64,000 nt of DNA from Thiemannella venezuelensis (GTDB taxonomy: Bacteria; Actinomycetota; Actinomycetes; Streptosporangiales; Streptosporangiaceae): assembly GCF_014203605.1 (NCBI RefSeq), contig NZ_JACHJJ010000029.1, forward strand, positions 1 through 64,000. The letters run 5' to 3'. The position numbers and the translations under genes were made by a program. The notes under the pieces were generated by a model. The model searched no databases and had not been told where the DNA came from. It saw only the letters and a list, made by a program, of their open reading frames with translations. The stretch's first letter is position 1. Each line of letters begins with the position of its first letter. This document shows, in pieces, positions 8,609 through 18,000 of the stretch.

Positions 8609-10252
8609 ATGGGCGCAGGAGAAGCGGCGGGATCGCAGGCGGGGCGGTTGCGCGCCGTGGCCCGCGAAGTGTTCGGCTGGCCGGAGTTGCGGGCCGGCCA
8701 GGTGGAGGCCATGACCCATCTGATGGGCGGCGGGGACGCGCTCGTGGTCATGCCGACCGGTGGCGGGAAGTCGGCCGTCTACCAGGTGCCCGCCCAGTTG
8801 CTGGACGGCCCGACGGTGGTCGTCTCGCCGCTGATCGCCCTGCAGCGGGACCAGGTCGCGGGGCTGACGGAGGCCGGCGCGGGCGGGGCGGTCGCGGTCA
8901 ACTCCGCCCAGCCCGGCGGCGAGGCGTCACTGGAGGCGGTGCGCGCGGGCCGTACCGAGTTCGTGTTCCTGACCCCCGAGCAACTGTCCAGGCACGAGAC
9001 GGTGGAACGGCTGCGGGCCGCGCGCCCCTCGCTGATCGCCGTCGACGAGGCGCACTGCGTGTCCGCCTGGGGCCACGACTTCCGCCCCGACTACCTGGGG
9101 CTCGGCCGGGTGATCGAGCGGCTGGGGCACCCGCCGGTGGTGGCGCTGACCGCCACGGCGACCCCGGCGGTGCGCGAGGAGATCGCGGCCGTGCTGGGGC
9201 TGCGGGACGTGCGCCAGGTGGTGCGCGGGTTCGACCGGCCCAACCTGGACCTCCGGGTACGGCGCTTCGTCACCGGGGACGACCTGCGCCGGGCGCTGGT
9301 GGCCGAGGCCGCCTCCCGCTCCGGGCTCGGGCTGGTCTACGTCGCCACCCGCCGGGACACGGAGGAGTACGCCGCCGCGCTGCGGGCGGAGGGGCGCCGG
9401 GCCGAGCCGTACCACGCGGGGATGAGGGCGTCCGACCGGCATCGCGTGCACGAGTCGTTCCGCGACGGCGGGCTGGACGTCGCCGTGGCGACCTCGGCGT
9501 TCGGCATGGGCATCGACAAGCCCGACGTGCGGTTCGTCCTGCACGCCGCCCCGCCGGAGTCGCCGGACTCCTACTACCAGGAGATCGGCCGGGCCGGGCG
9601 GGACGGCGGTCCGGCCGTCGCGGTGCTGTTCTACCGGCCCGAGGACCTGGGGCTGCGCAGGTTCTTCGCCGGAGGACGGGCCGACGAGGAGCTCCTGCTG
9701 CGGGCCGCGACCCTGCTGCGCGAGTACGGAGGCACGGTCCCGGCCCGGGAGCTGCGCCGGACACTGGACGTGGGCGCCACCCGGCTGACGAGGGTGGTGA
9801 ACCTCCTGGAGCGGGCCGCCGCCGTGACGGTCACCGGCCGGGGGCACCTGCGCTGGGCGGAGGACGGCCCCGGCCCCGAGCGCGCCGTCGCGCGGGCCGT
9901 GGAACTGGAGGAGGCCCGCCGGTGCGTCGACGCCTCCCGGATCGAGATGATGCGCGGCTACGCCGAGACCACCGGCTGCCGCCGCCGGTTCCTGCTGGAG
10001 TACTTCGGCGAGCCGTACGAGCGGCTCTGCGGGAACTGCGACACCTGCCGGGCCGGTGAGGCCGGGGAGCAGGAGGGCGGAGCCGACCGCGGTCCCTTCG
10101 CGATGCACGCCCGGGTACGGCACAGCGAATGGGGACCGGGCATGGTGATGAGCCGGGAGAGCGACCGCGTCACCGTGCTGTTCGAGGAGGTCGGCTACAA
10201 GACGCTCCTGCTGGAGGCCGTCGAGCGGGACAACCTGCTGGTACGGGGCTGA
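8609..10252 (+). CDS. RecQ-family ATP-dependent DNA helicase
   Basis: This 547-residue SF2 3'-5' helicase has motif 0 FGWPELRAGQVEAM, Walker A PTGGGKS (49-55), DEAH (146-149), motif III TATATP, motif V SAFGMGIDKPDVRFV and motif VI YYQEIGRAGRDG. The zinc-binding module is present (GCRRRF, then CGNCDTC). Instead of a winged-helix/HRDC tail it ends with a compact module containing VRHSEWGPGMVMS and VTVLFEEVGYKTLLLEAV, which resembles the Tudor-like tails of some UvrD helicases. I chose the ATG with GGAAGG 8 bases upstream; an open extension reaches back to 8420 but is coded by the repeat region. The stop lies inside a bidirectional terminator. Confidence 0.9.
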   Translation: MGAGEAAGSQAGRLRAVAREVFGWPELRAGQVEAMTHLMGGGDALVVMPTGGGKSAVYQVPAQLLDGPTVVVSPLIALQRDQVAGLTEAGAGGAVAVNSAQPGGEASLEAVRAGRTEFVFLTPEQLSRHETVERLRAARPSLIAVDEAHCVSAWGHDFRPDYLGLGRVIERLGHPPVVALTATATPAVREEIAAVLGLRDVRQVVRGFDRPNLDLRVRRFVTGDDLRRALVAEAASRSGLGLVYVATRRDTEEYAAALRAEGRRAEPYHAGMRASDRHRVHESFRDGGLDVAVATSAFGMGIDKPDVRFVLHAAPPESPDSYYQEIGRAGRDGGPAVAVLFYRPEDLGLRRFFAGGRADEELLLRAATLLREYGGTVPARELRRTLDVGATRLTRVVNLLERAAAVTVTGRGHLRWAEDGPGPERAVARAVELEEARRCVDASRIEMMRGYAETTGCRRRFLLEYFGEPYERLCGNCDTCRAGEAGEQEGGADRGPFAMHARVRHSEWGPGMVMSRESDRVTVLFEEVGYKTLLLEAVERDNLLVRG

Positions 10253-10283
10253 GCTGCGGGGCCGGCAGGGCCCCGCGGCTCAG
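10249..10283. terminator. Bidirectional terminator that contains both stop codons
   Basis: CTGAGCTGCGGGGCC pairs with GGCCCCGCGGCTCAG (15 pairs, one G-U) around GGCAG. The left arm contains the TGA of recQ and the right arm contains the stop of the convergent ankyrin gene, so one palindrome serves both genes. Confidence 0.75.
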
Positions 10284-11026
10284 CGGCCCGGTTCCGCGCC
10301 GCGCACCTCGTCGGCGGTGAGGGCGCCGCGCTCGCGCAGCCAGGCGGCCACGTCACTCGCCCGGGACCGTTGCGCGGCCTGCAGCGGGGTGAGGCCGTCG
10401 TAGCCGATCCAGTTCAGCTCGGCGCCCCGCTCGAGCAGGTACGCGGCCGTCGTCCGCCGGCCGCCGTGGCAGGCGCACCAGAACGCACCGGTGACCTCCT
10501 GCCGGTCCGGCGGCGGACCGGGGTCCAGGAGGGCGCGGACACGGCCGAGATCGCCCAGGCCGGCCGCCTGCCACAGGTTCTGCCGGGCTCCGCGCTCGAC
10601 CAGGCGGCGGGCGGCGTTCCACCGGCCGAACGCGACCGCGTCCGCCAGCGGGGTCCCGCCGTCGACCACCGACCCGGGCGCCTCGATGTCCGCGCCGGCG
10701 TCCAGCAGCGCGTCCAGCACCGCGACGTCGTCGCTGCTGGCCGCCCAGTGCAGGGGTGTCTCGGTGTGCGGTCCGGCGAAGCGGGCGTTCACGTCCGCGC
10801 CCGCGGCGATCAGCGCCGCGACGACCTGCGGGCCGTACGGGAAGTGGCCGGGCCAGTCGGTGGCCGCGTGCAGGGCGGTCCGGGACATGCCCGTGTCCCC
10901 GATCCGCGCCGCGGCCAGCCCGGGCCGCTCGGCGAGCAGCCGCCGCAGTCCTTCGAGGTCTCCGGACCTGATCGCCGCCGTCAGCGCGACCGCCACCGGA
11001 TCCTGTACGGCCAGGAACTCCTCCAT
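10280..11026 (-). CDS. Ankyrin-repeat protein
   Basis: This 248-residue protein is built of ankyrin repeats: DLEGLRRLLAERPGLAA, TALHAATDWPGHFPYG, QVVAALIAAGADVNARF, TPLHWAASSDDVAVLDALLD, GTPLADAVAFGRWNAARRLV and GLTPLQAAQRSRASDVAAWL. It has no signal peptide or membrane helix, so it is probably a cytoplasmic protein-binding scaffold. The partner is unknown. The ATG at 11026 has GGAGGG at good distance. It stands alone. Confidence 0.85.
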   Translation of the reverse strand: MEEFLAVQDPVAVALTAAIRSGDLEGLRRLLAERPGLAAARIGDTGMSRTALHAATDWPGHFPYGPQVVAALIAAGADVNARFAGPHTETPLHWAASSDDVAVLDALLDAGADIEAPGSVVDGGTPLADAVAFGRWNAARRLVERGARQNLWQAAGLGDLGRVRALLDPGPPPDRQEVTGAFWCACHGGRRTTAAYLLERGAELNWIGYDGLTPLQAAQRSRASDVAAWLRERGALTADEVRGAEPGR

Positions 11027-11086
11027 CGGCGCACCCTCCTCCACACTCCGGGAATCGACCATACTGCGGCGGCCTCGGCGCGGCGC

Positions 11087-11302
11087 GAGCCGCTCGTCAC
11101 CGACGGGCCGTTCGCGGAGGGCGAGCCGGCCTCGTGAGCGGGGGGCCGGGCCGTGGGTGAGCAGGAGGCGCACGACGCGCTGTCCCGGGCCGCGCAGATC
11201 GCGCTGACCCTGCGCGTGGTGTGCGGGCTGAGCACGGCGCGGATCGCCGCGGCGTTCCTGGCGCCGGAGACCACCGTGACCCGGCGGCTGACCCGGGCCT
11301 GA
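11087..11302 (+). pseudogene. Decayed DGPF (YCII) + ECF42-type sigma factor remnant
   Basis: A fragment at 11087-11137 codes EPLVTDGPFAEGEPAS then stop, matching the VTDGPFAE signature of YCII/DGPF proteins. Fifteen bases later (11153-11302) a 49-codon frame reads QIALTLRVVCGLSTARIAAA, then FLAPETTVTRRLTRA and stop, matching region 4 of ECF42-type sigma factors (usually ALTLRLLCGLTTAEIARAFL, VPEATMAQRLVRA). DGPF gene followed by sigma gene is the normal ECF42 order, so this looks like a deletion remnant of such a pair. Both pieces are far too short to work. Confidence 0.7.
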
Positions 11303-11313
11303 CCGCCCTGCGG

Positions 11314-11964
11314 TCACGCGCCGGTGACCGGGGACGGGCGGGCCGTTCCCCGGATGAAGAACGACACCGGCGTGCGGATCTCCGGGAGCAGGAAGCGCTC
11401 CAGCCCGGTGATGGCGAACCCGGCGCGTTCGATGGCCGCGGCGCTGTCGCGGCCGGTGTGGCAGCCACCGGCCAGGCGCGGCCAGACGGTGGCGTCCAGC
11501 AGCCGCTGCACCCGCACGAGCCCGGCCGAGTCGGCGCGCACGTGCTCCAGGAACCGCAGCTGCCCGCCGGGGACCAGCACGCGGCGCATCTCGGCCAGCG
11601 CCGCGGGCACATCGGGCAGCGAGCACAGCACCAGCGCCGCCACGACGGCGTCGAAGGAGGCGTCGGCGGCCGGCAGGTGCTCGGCCAGGCCGTCGCCCAC
11701 CTCGACCGGGACCGGCGCCGCCGCCGCCGCGGAGCGGGCCAGGCCGCGCAGCCGCGGCTCCGGTTCGACGGCCAGCACGCGCGTGACGGCGGGCGGATAG
11801 TGCGCGAAATTCAGCCCGTTTCCGGCACCCACCTCGATGACCTGGCCGGACAGTCCCGCCAGCAGCGCCCGGCGGTGCTCGGCCATCCCGCTGCGATCGA
11901 GGTTGCGGCTCAGACGCGGGTACAGCCGGGCGAAGACCGGATGACGCACACCCGTGGTGGCCAT
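11314..11964 (-). CDS. SAM-dependent class I methyltransferase (UbiE-like)
   Basis: This 216-residue protein starts [20 protein letters not shown]. It has SAM motif [17 protein letters not shown], acidic motif [31 protein letters not shown] and the post-motif [19 protein letters not shown]. This is typical of small-molecule or lipid methyltransferases in actinobacteria; the substrate is unknown. GAGGAGGACATC precedes the ATG at 11964. The frame stays open upstream through a degenerate inverted copy of the ychJ start region, which is probably not translated. Confidence 0.85.
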   Translation of the reverse strand: MATTGVRHPVFARLYPRLSRNLDRSGMAEHRRALLAGLSGQVIEVGAGNGLNFAHYPPAVTRVLAVEPEPRLRGLARSAAAAAPVPVEVGDGLAEHLPAADASFDAVVAALVLCSLPDVPAALAEMRRVLVPGGQLRFLEHVRADSAGLVRVQRLLDATVWPRLAGGCHTGRDSAAAIERAGFAITGLERFLLPEIRTPVSFFIRGTARPSPVTGA

Positions 11965-12008
11965 GATGTCCTCCTCATGTGTCGGCGGGTCACCAGGTGA
12001 CCGGCAGT

Positions 12009-12055
12009 GCGGCCGGGACCGTGAACCGCGTCGGGACATGCTTCCCATTCTGCCG
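12009..12055 (-). repeat. 47-nt inverted repeat, copy A
   Basis: On the minus strand this segment reads CGGCAGAATGGGAAGC and so on, and matches 12255-12301 at 43 of 47 positions in opposite orientation. It lies upstream of, and in frame with, the methyltransferase. Confidence 0.85.
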
Positions 12056-12254
12056 GTAGGCCCGGCCCCGGCGCCGCCGCCGGGCGCATCGGCCGGGTCG
12101 TCCACGGCGTCATCCCGGCGGCACAGCCCCGGTGACCCCCTGACCGGCCGGCGAAGGCGCTTGCCGGTCGCGGCCCGCGCCCGGCCCGGCGGCGACCGGT
12201 GCGGCGGTCGCCGGCCCGGGGCGACCGGCCCGGGACGACCGGCACGCCGACGAG

Positions 12255-12301
12255 CGGCAGAATGGGGAGCATGCCCCGACGCAGTTCACGGCCCCGGCCG
12301 C
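12255..12301 (+). repeat. 47-nt inverted repeat, copy B (start of ychJ)
   Basis: This copy covers the start codons and first ten codons of ychJ (CGGCAGAATGGGGAGC onward). It is 199 bases from copy A and inverted to it. See the matching finding. Confidence 0.85.
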
Positions 12302-12684
12302 CTTCCACGCCCAACGCCCCGTGCCCGTGCGGGCTCGGCGCGCCGTACCGGGACTGCTGCGGGAGGCTGCACCGGGGGGAGGCCGCCGCGCCCACCGCCG
12401 AACTGCTCATGCGCTCCCGGTTCAGCGCCTTCAGCGTCGGCGACGAGGAGTACCTCCTGCGGACCTGGCATCCGGCCACCCGCCCGCCGCGCGTCGATCT
12501 CGACCGGACGACGCGCTGGGTGCGCCTGGAGATCCTGGAGACCACCGGCGGGAGCGCCTTCCACACCGAGGGCACCGTCCGGTTCCGCGCCCACTACGAG
12601 GAGCGCGGGAACGCGGGGCACCTGGACGAGAACAGCCGCTTCGTCCGGAACGAGGGCGCCTGGGTCTACGCGGGAGCGCTGTAG
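12271..12684 (+). CDS. ychJ: YchJ family protein (UPF0225, SEC-C motif)
   Basis: This 137-residue protein has the SEC-C zinc motif [19 protein letters not shown] (CxC...CC) followed by the YchJ domain: [32 protein letters not shown] and [13 protein letters not shown]. YchJ proteins are small NTF2-like zinc proteins without a settled function. Two in-frame ATGs (12262, 12271) compete. Neither has a well-spaced ribosome site; I use 12271 because it gives the family length. This start lies inside the 47-nt inverted repeat. Confidence 0.85.
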   Translation: MPRRSSRPRPPSTPNAPCPCGLGAPYRDCCGRLHRGEAAAPTAELLMRSRFSAFSVGDEEYLLRTWHPATRPPRVDLDRTTRWVRLEILETTGGSAFHTEGTVRFRAHYEERGNAGHLDENSRFVRNEGAWVYAGAL

Positions 12685-12783
12685 CGCGCCCGCCGGTCGT
12701 CCCAGTGCCGGGACCGGAAGCCGATTCTGTGATCCAATGGAGGGTCCGCGCCCCTCGCGCGGCCCCTCACCCCTGGACGGCGT

Positions 12784-13869
12784 ATGGCGATCGTTCACGT
12801 AGTGGACCGAGTGAAGGCGGGCCACGGCCGGGGGTTGAGCGCACTGGCGCTCGTCCGGGCCCAGCACCGGGCGGGGTGGAACGTGAGGCTGCTGGTCAGC
12901 GGGGTGCGCGACCCGGCGCTCCTGCCCGAGGGCCCCGCCGGTGAGGCGTTGTTCGATGACCGCACGGTGGACGTCTACCGGCGGGTCGAGGCGGTGGACC
13001 GGGTGGCGGCGGCGCTCGAGGTGAGGACCCGCCCAGGGGACGTCATCGTCAGTCACGAGGGCGTCGATCTGGCGGCCGCATGCCGGCTGAGGGGCCGCAG
13101 GGTCGTCGCGGCGGTCCACTCCGATCCCGGTGCCTGCCTGGGCTACCTGCCCCTGCCGGATCTGCGGGCGGCCGTCCGCCGGACCGATCACTGGGTCGCC
13201 TGGGGCAGGGCCGTTGCGGCGGGCCTCCACGATTCCCTGTCGGTCTTACCGGCCAGGACCACCGTGAGCGCCCAGGCCGTGGAGCCGGGCGGCCCCCGCC
13301 CGGTGCCCCTGCCGGGATCTCCGGCCTGCCTGAGCGTCGCGCGGGTGCACCCGGTGAAGAACCACGGGTTCATGCTCGAGGCGTGCGCCGTCCTGGCGGA
13401 GCGGTCACCGGGCACGCACTGGCACATGGTCGGAGGCTGCGACGATTCGGCCTATCTCCGGCGCCTCCGCAGGAACGCCGAGCGGCTGGGCGTCAGCCAG
13501 CGGATCACCTGGCACGGATACCGCGACGACGCGGGGGCGATGATGCTCGGCAGCGACGTCACCGTGCTGGCCTCGCACAGTGAGGGCGTGCCGCGGGCCA
13601 TCCAGGAGGCGATGGCGCTCGGCGTGCCGACGGTGATGCCCGGGTCCCTGGCCCGGGACCTCCTCCACGCCGGGTTGCCGGTGACCTATGAACCGGACGG
13701 GCCGGAGGCGCTGGCGCGGGCCGTCGAGGCCGCCCGCCTCGTCGGAACCGACCGGCTGGCGGCCGCCGCCGCCTGGACCGGCCGGACCTGGGCGTGGAGC
13801 CGGGTTCTCGGCGACTGGGCCCGTGTTCTGTCCCGGATCGGGGAGGAGGTCCCGGTTGCAGTCCTTTGA
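12784..13869 (+). CDS. Glycosyltransferase (GT4-like)
   Basis: This 361-residue GT-B fold enzyme starts MAIVHVVDRVKAGHGRG (glycine-rich N-terminal loop). The C-terminal donor domain has CLSVARVHPVKNHGFMLEAC, HMVGGCDDSAYLRRL, VLASHSEGVPRAIQEAMALG (the E-x7-E region) and GVPTVMP. It would transfer a sugar from a nucleotide donor; neither partner can be told. No membrane helix is visible. It is the first gene of a run of five overlapping genes and overlaps the ATP-grasp gene by 14 bases, so the two probably act on the same product. Confidence 0.85.
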   Translation: MAIVHVVDRVKAGHGRGLSALALVRAQHRAGWNVRLLVSGVRDPALLPEGPAGEALFDDRTVDVYRRVEAVDRVAAALEVRTRPGDVIVSHEGVDLAAACRLRGRRVVAAVHSDPGACLGYLPLPDLRAAVRRTDHWVAWGRAVAAGLHDSLSVLPARTTVSAQAVEPGGPRPVPLPGSPACLSVARVHPVKNHGFMLEACAVLAERSPGTHWHMVGGCDDSAYLRRLRRNAERLGVSQRITWHGYRDDAGAMMLGSDVTVLASHSEGVPRAIQEAMALGVPTVMPGSLARDLLHAGLPVTYEPDGPEALARAVEAARLVGTDRLAAAAAWTGRTWAWSRVLGDWARVLSRIGEEVPVAVL

Positions 13870-15082
13870 CACCTCGGTTCCCGCACTGGTGCTGAAAGTC
13901 GGTGAGTACGCGCTCCACCACGGCGGGCTGGCCGTCGCCCGCACGCTCGGCCGCCTGGGCATCCCCGTCTACGGCGTCCACGAGGACCGGTTCTCGCCCG
14001 CCGGTCTGTCGCGTTACGCCACCGGGCGGTTCGTGTGGCGGACCGGTGACCAGCGTCACTACCGGCGCCAGCTGCTGGACGGCATGGGCATGGTGGCCGA
14101 GCGGATCGGCCGCCCCGCCGTCCTGATCCCGACCGATGACCACGCCGCGCTGTTCGCCGCCGAGCACGCCGAGGTCCTGCGGGACCGGTTCCTCATCCCC
14201 GCGCAGGCGGCCTCCCTCGTCCGAGGGGTGATCGACAAGGCCGAGCTGCACGCGCGCTGCCGCGCCCTCGGCTTCGCCGTCCCCGAGGCCACCACGGTCA
14301 CCGGGGCGGACGGTCTCGCGTCGTTCGCCAGGACGGCGGCGTTCCCGGTGGTGGCGAAGCGGGCGGTGCCGCTCCTCCTCCCCGACGGACGCCGTGCGCG
14401 CAGCACCAGGATCGTCCGGGGACTCGGGGAGCTGCTGCGGCTCGACGTCTCGTCCGCACTGCTGCTCCAGGAGCACATCCCCGCCGAGCACGGCGAGGAC
14501 TGGCTGTTCCACGGGTACTGTGACGCGAGGTCGGAGTGCCCGGTGGCCTTCACCGGCCGGAAGCTCCGTTCGTTCCCGCCCGGCGCGGGCGAGACCGCGC
14601 TCGGCCGGTCGGAGCGGAACCCCGCCCTGGAGCACCAGGCGAGGTCGCTGCTGCGCGAGCTCGGCTACCGCGGCCCGGTGAGCATGGACTACCGGTTCGA
14701 CAGGAGAGACGGCCGGTACAAACTGCTCGACCTCAACCCCCGTGTCGGAGCGATCTTCCGGCTCTTCGCGACGGATTCGGGCCTGGACGTGGTCCGTGCC
14801 CTGCACCTCGATCTGACCGGGAGACCGGTGGTCGCCGGAGAACCGGTTGACGGCCGGGTCGTGATGGTCGAAAGTAACGACGTGCGCTCAGCATGGTCGC
14901 TGCTAAGGGCTCGGAGGCTCACCCCTCATGAATGGTGGTCCTCGTGGCGGGCGATCCACGAGACGGCGTGGTTCGCCCCCGACGACCTGGTGCCGCCGCT
15001 CGTGGCCCTCGCGCGCGCAGTCGCTCCCCGGCGCAGGAGAGCGGGCTCCGCACCGCCCCGCTACCTGCCGGGACGCGCATGA
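13856..15082 (+). CDS. ATP-grasp carboxylate-amine ligase-like protein
   Basis: This 408-residue ATP-grasp protein starts with TTG, with GGGGAGGAGG just upstream inside the glycosyltransferase gene. N-terminal pre-ATP domain: PALVLKVGEYALHHGGLAVA, RTLGRLGIPVYGVHED. ATP-binding part: VIDKAELHARCRALGFAVPE, PVVAKRA, LLLQEHIPAEHGEDWLFHGY. The metal-binding strand is LLDLNPRVGAIFRLF. Such enzymes join a carboxylate to an amine through an acyl phosphate. Similar ligases sit beside glycosyltransferases in actinobacterial surface-polymer loci. The nearby AsnB-like protein is a second amide-forming candidate. It overlaps the STAND gene (ATGA). Confidence 0.82.
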   Translation: MQSFDTSVPALVLKVGEYALHHGGLAVARTLGRLGIPVYGVHEDRFSPAGLSRYATGRFVWRTGDQRHYRRQLLDGMGMVAERIGRPAVLIPTDDHAALFAAEHAEVLRDRFLIPAQAASLVRGVIDKAELHARCRALGFAVPEATTVTGADGLASFARTAAFPVVAKRAVPLLLPDGRRARSTRIVRGLGELLRLDVSSALLLQEHIPAEHGEDWLFHGYCDARSECPVAFTGRKLRSFPPGAGETALGRSERNPALEHQARSLLRELGYRGPVSMDYRFDRRDGRYKLLDLNPRVGAIFRLFATDSGLDVVRALHLDLTGRPVVAGEPVDGRVVMVESNDVRSAWSLLRARRLTPHEWWSSWRAIHETAWFAPDDLVPPLVALARAVAPRRRRAGSAPPRYLPGRA

Positions 15083-18000
15083 GCACCACCGTCCGGGCAG
15101 AGGGGGCGGGTGCGATCGCGATCGGCGGCGACGCCATCAACAGCATCTTCGTCACGGGCGGCGCCAACCAGTTCTTCATCGGTCAGTATGAGCGGCTGGT
15201 GGAGGCCTATCTGAACCCCAGGGCGCTGTACCGCGAACTGCGGCTCGACCAGTTCACCGGACGGGCCTGGCTGCTACGGGCGATCGACGACTTTCTCGCC
15301 ACGAACGACCGCGGCTATCTCGTGATCGAGGCCGAAGCGGGCATGGGCAAGACCGCCTTCATGGCCTGGCTCGCGCGTGAACGACGCTACGTGCACCATT
15401 TCGTACGGCTCATGCCCGACGCCAACGACGTCGGGGTCGCGCTCCGGAACATGGCGGCACAGCTGATCCGCGCCTGGGACCTTCAGCCGATGGCGGTCGG
15501 CGGGGTGCTCCCCGCCAGCGCGTCCCGCCCCGACTTCTTCGAGGAGGTCGTCTACGAGGCGGCCGGGAAACGGGACGAGATCCGGCCGGGCGAGCCGATC
15601 GTCATCGTCGTGGACGGGCTGAACGAGACCGCTGCCCCTCCCGGCCGGAACCCGCTCGCCCTCCCGGTGGAGCTGCCCGAAGGCGTCTACGTCGTGGTCT
15701 CGCAGCGCACGGTGCACATCCCGCTCGCCGTGGCGACCCCGCGCCGGGTGCTCAGGATCCGGGCGGGCAGCCCCGAGAACCTCGCCGACCTCCGCGCCTA
15801 CCTGGAGACCGCGGTCACGGAACCCGCCCTGGCCGCGCGTCTGGCGGACGCCGGCGTCGCCCCGCAGGACCTCGTCCGGCAGCTGGTGACCCGCAGCGCC
15901 GGGGTCTGGCTGGTGCTGCGTTATGTGCTCGCGGAACTGCGCAACGGAACGCGGACGCCGGATGACCTGGGATCACTGCCCGTCGGTCTCTGGCACTACT
16001 ACGCGCGCTTCTGGAGCGAATGGCAGCGCACCCACGAGGACACCTGGCCAGAGATGGACCTGCCGCTGCTCGTCACGCTCACGGCCGTTCAGGAACCGCT
16101 GACCCTCGACGCGCTGTGCCGGTTGAGCGGGTTCCCGGACTCCGAGCGCGCGGCGAGACTCGTCGGCGACGCCTGGCGTCCCTTCCTCCAGGTCGAGGAA
16201 GGGACGCAGGAACGGTACGCGGCCTTCCACGACAGCTTGGGCGAGTTCGTGGCGGGAAAGATCGACTCCAGCGCCCTCACCAGTGCCGAACGGCCGTTCG
16301 TCGCGCGGTTGTCCGCAGCTCAGCGAGAGGCGCACGATCGCATCGCCGAGCGCTACCTGACCGCCTGGGGCGGCCTGGAGGGCGGGCTCCCCGGACTCCG
16401 CGGCGAGGTTGCGGACATGGACGGCGGCTACGGCCTGCGGCATGTCGTCCACCACCTCGCGGCCGCCGGGGCGGACGCCGTCCTCCACCGTCTGATGGAG
16501 CTGGAATGGCCGAGGGAGGAGGCCGTCGACCCCGTGGACGCCTCTCCCGCGGCCAACGCCTGGTACGAGGTCCACCGGGCCCGCCGCACGTTCGCCGGGT
16601 ACGCCCTGGACGTCCGGCGAGCCTGGGCGCGGGCCGAGAGGAGCGGGACGCTCGCCCTGGAGCTGCGCTACGCGCTCGTCGCCGCCTCGGTCAACAGCAT
16701 GGCCGGGAACGTTCCGAGCGAGTTGCTCCTGCTCCTCGTCGACAACGGCGTCGCCACGGCGGGGCAGGCCCTGGAACTGGCACGGGGGATCACCGAGCCC
16801 CAGGCCCGCGCCGAAGCCCTCACCGCCCTCCTGCCCGTGCTGACCGGCGAGACCCGTGCCGAAACGGTGCGCGAGGCCCTCGCCAGCGTGCAGCTCGTCC
16901 CGGACGGCTACTGGCGCGCGGGCGAGCTGGTTCGGCTGGCCCCCGCCGCAGGGCCCGACCACCGGGACGACCTGCTTCGCATCGCGACCGGCCTCAGCCG
17001 GGACTACGACCGCTCCATCTCGCTGCGTTTCCTGTCGGCGGAACCGGAGCGGCGCACCACGGAACCCGTTCCCACGGCTTTCAGCTTCGATCCGGCCGAC
17101 CCCCAGGTGTTCGCCGCCCAGTACCTCCAGCGGACGCGCAGGGGAGTGGCGACCCTCCTGCAGGGCATAGGCGCGGACCCCGGTGAGGAGACCTCCGCCC
17201 ACCGGCACGTAGCGGCCAGCCGCTTCGTCCGGGACCCCCGCTGGCGCGCCGAACTCCTGACGGCCTCGGCGCACACCGCGCCCAGCGACGCCCGTGGTGA
17301 CATCCTCAGGGCGGCGCTGAGCATCTCCCTGATGGCCGGTGACCGGGACGCCCTGAACGCCGCTCTCGCCTCGGTCGCCGCCCGCCTGGCCGCGGCCGGT
17401 GACGTCCCGGCCGCACTCGCCTGCATCTCGGAGATACGCGACCCGGAGGGCCTGACCCGGGCGCTCTTCGCCGTCTCCGCCCAGGCTCCGCCCCCGCAGC
17501 GCGCGGAGATCACCCGCCGCGCCGCCGGGACGGCAGGCAGGATCGCCGACCCGGCGGTCCGCGGGCAGATACTCCGCCAGCACGCGGCCCAGCTGGAAGG
17601 CGACCTCGACGACCTCCTCGGATCACTCGGCGCCGACTGGCGCGCATCGGTGTGGGCCGCGATGGGAGAGCGGAACCACGACGAGGACCTGCTGGCCAAG
17701 GCGCTCTCCACCGCCGTCGCCGCCACCGAGCCGGGACGGGCGAGGGTCATCGCCGAACTGATCCCCCACCTCCCCTCCCCGCTCCTCGCCACCGCCCACG
17801 CCGCCGTCGGCGCCCTCGAAGACCCCGAACAGCGCGACCACGGCATGACCGTCCTCGCCGCCCGCATGGGCGGTCTCGCCCGGCTCGGCGACCTGGACGG
17901 GATCGTCTCGTCGATTTCGGACGCGCACTGGCTCACGGAGGCGCTGTACCGGGCCGGGTGCGGGCTCGCAGCGGCCGGACAGGACGGCCCGGCGGCGCTG

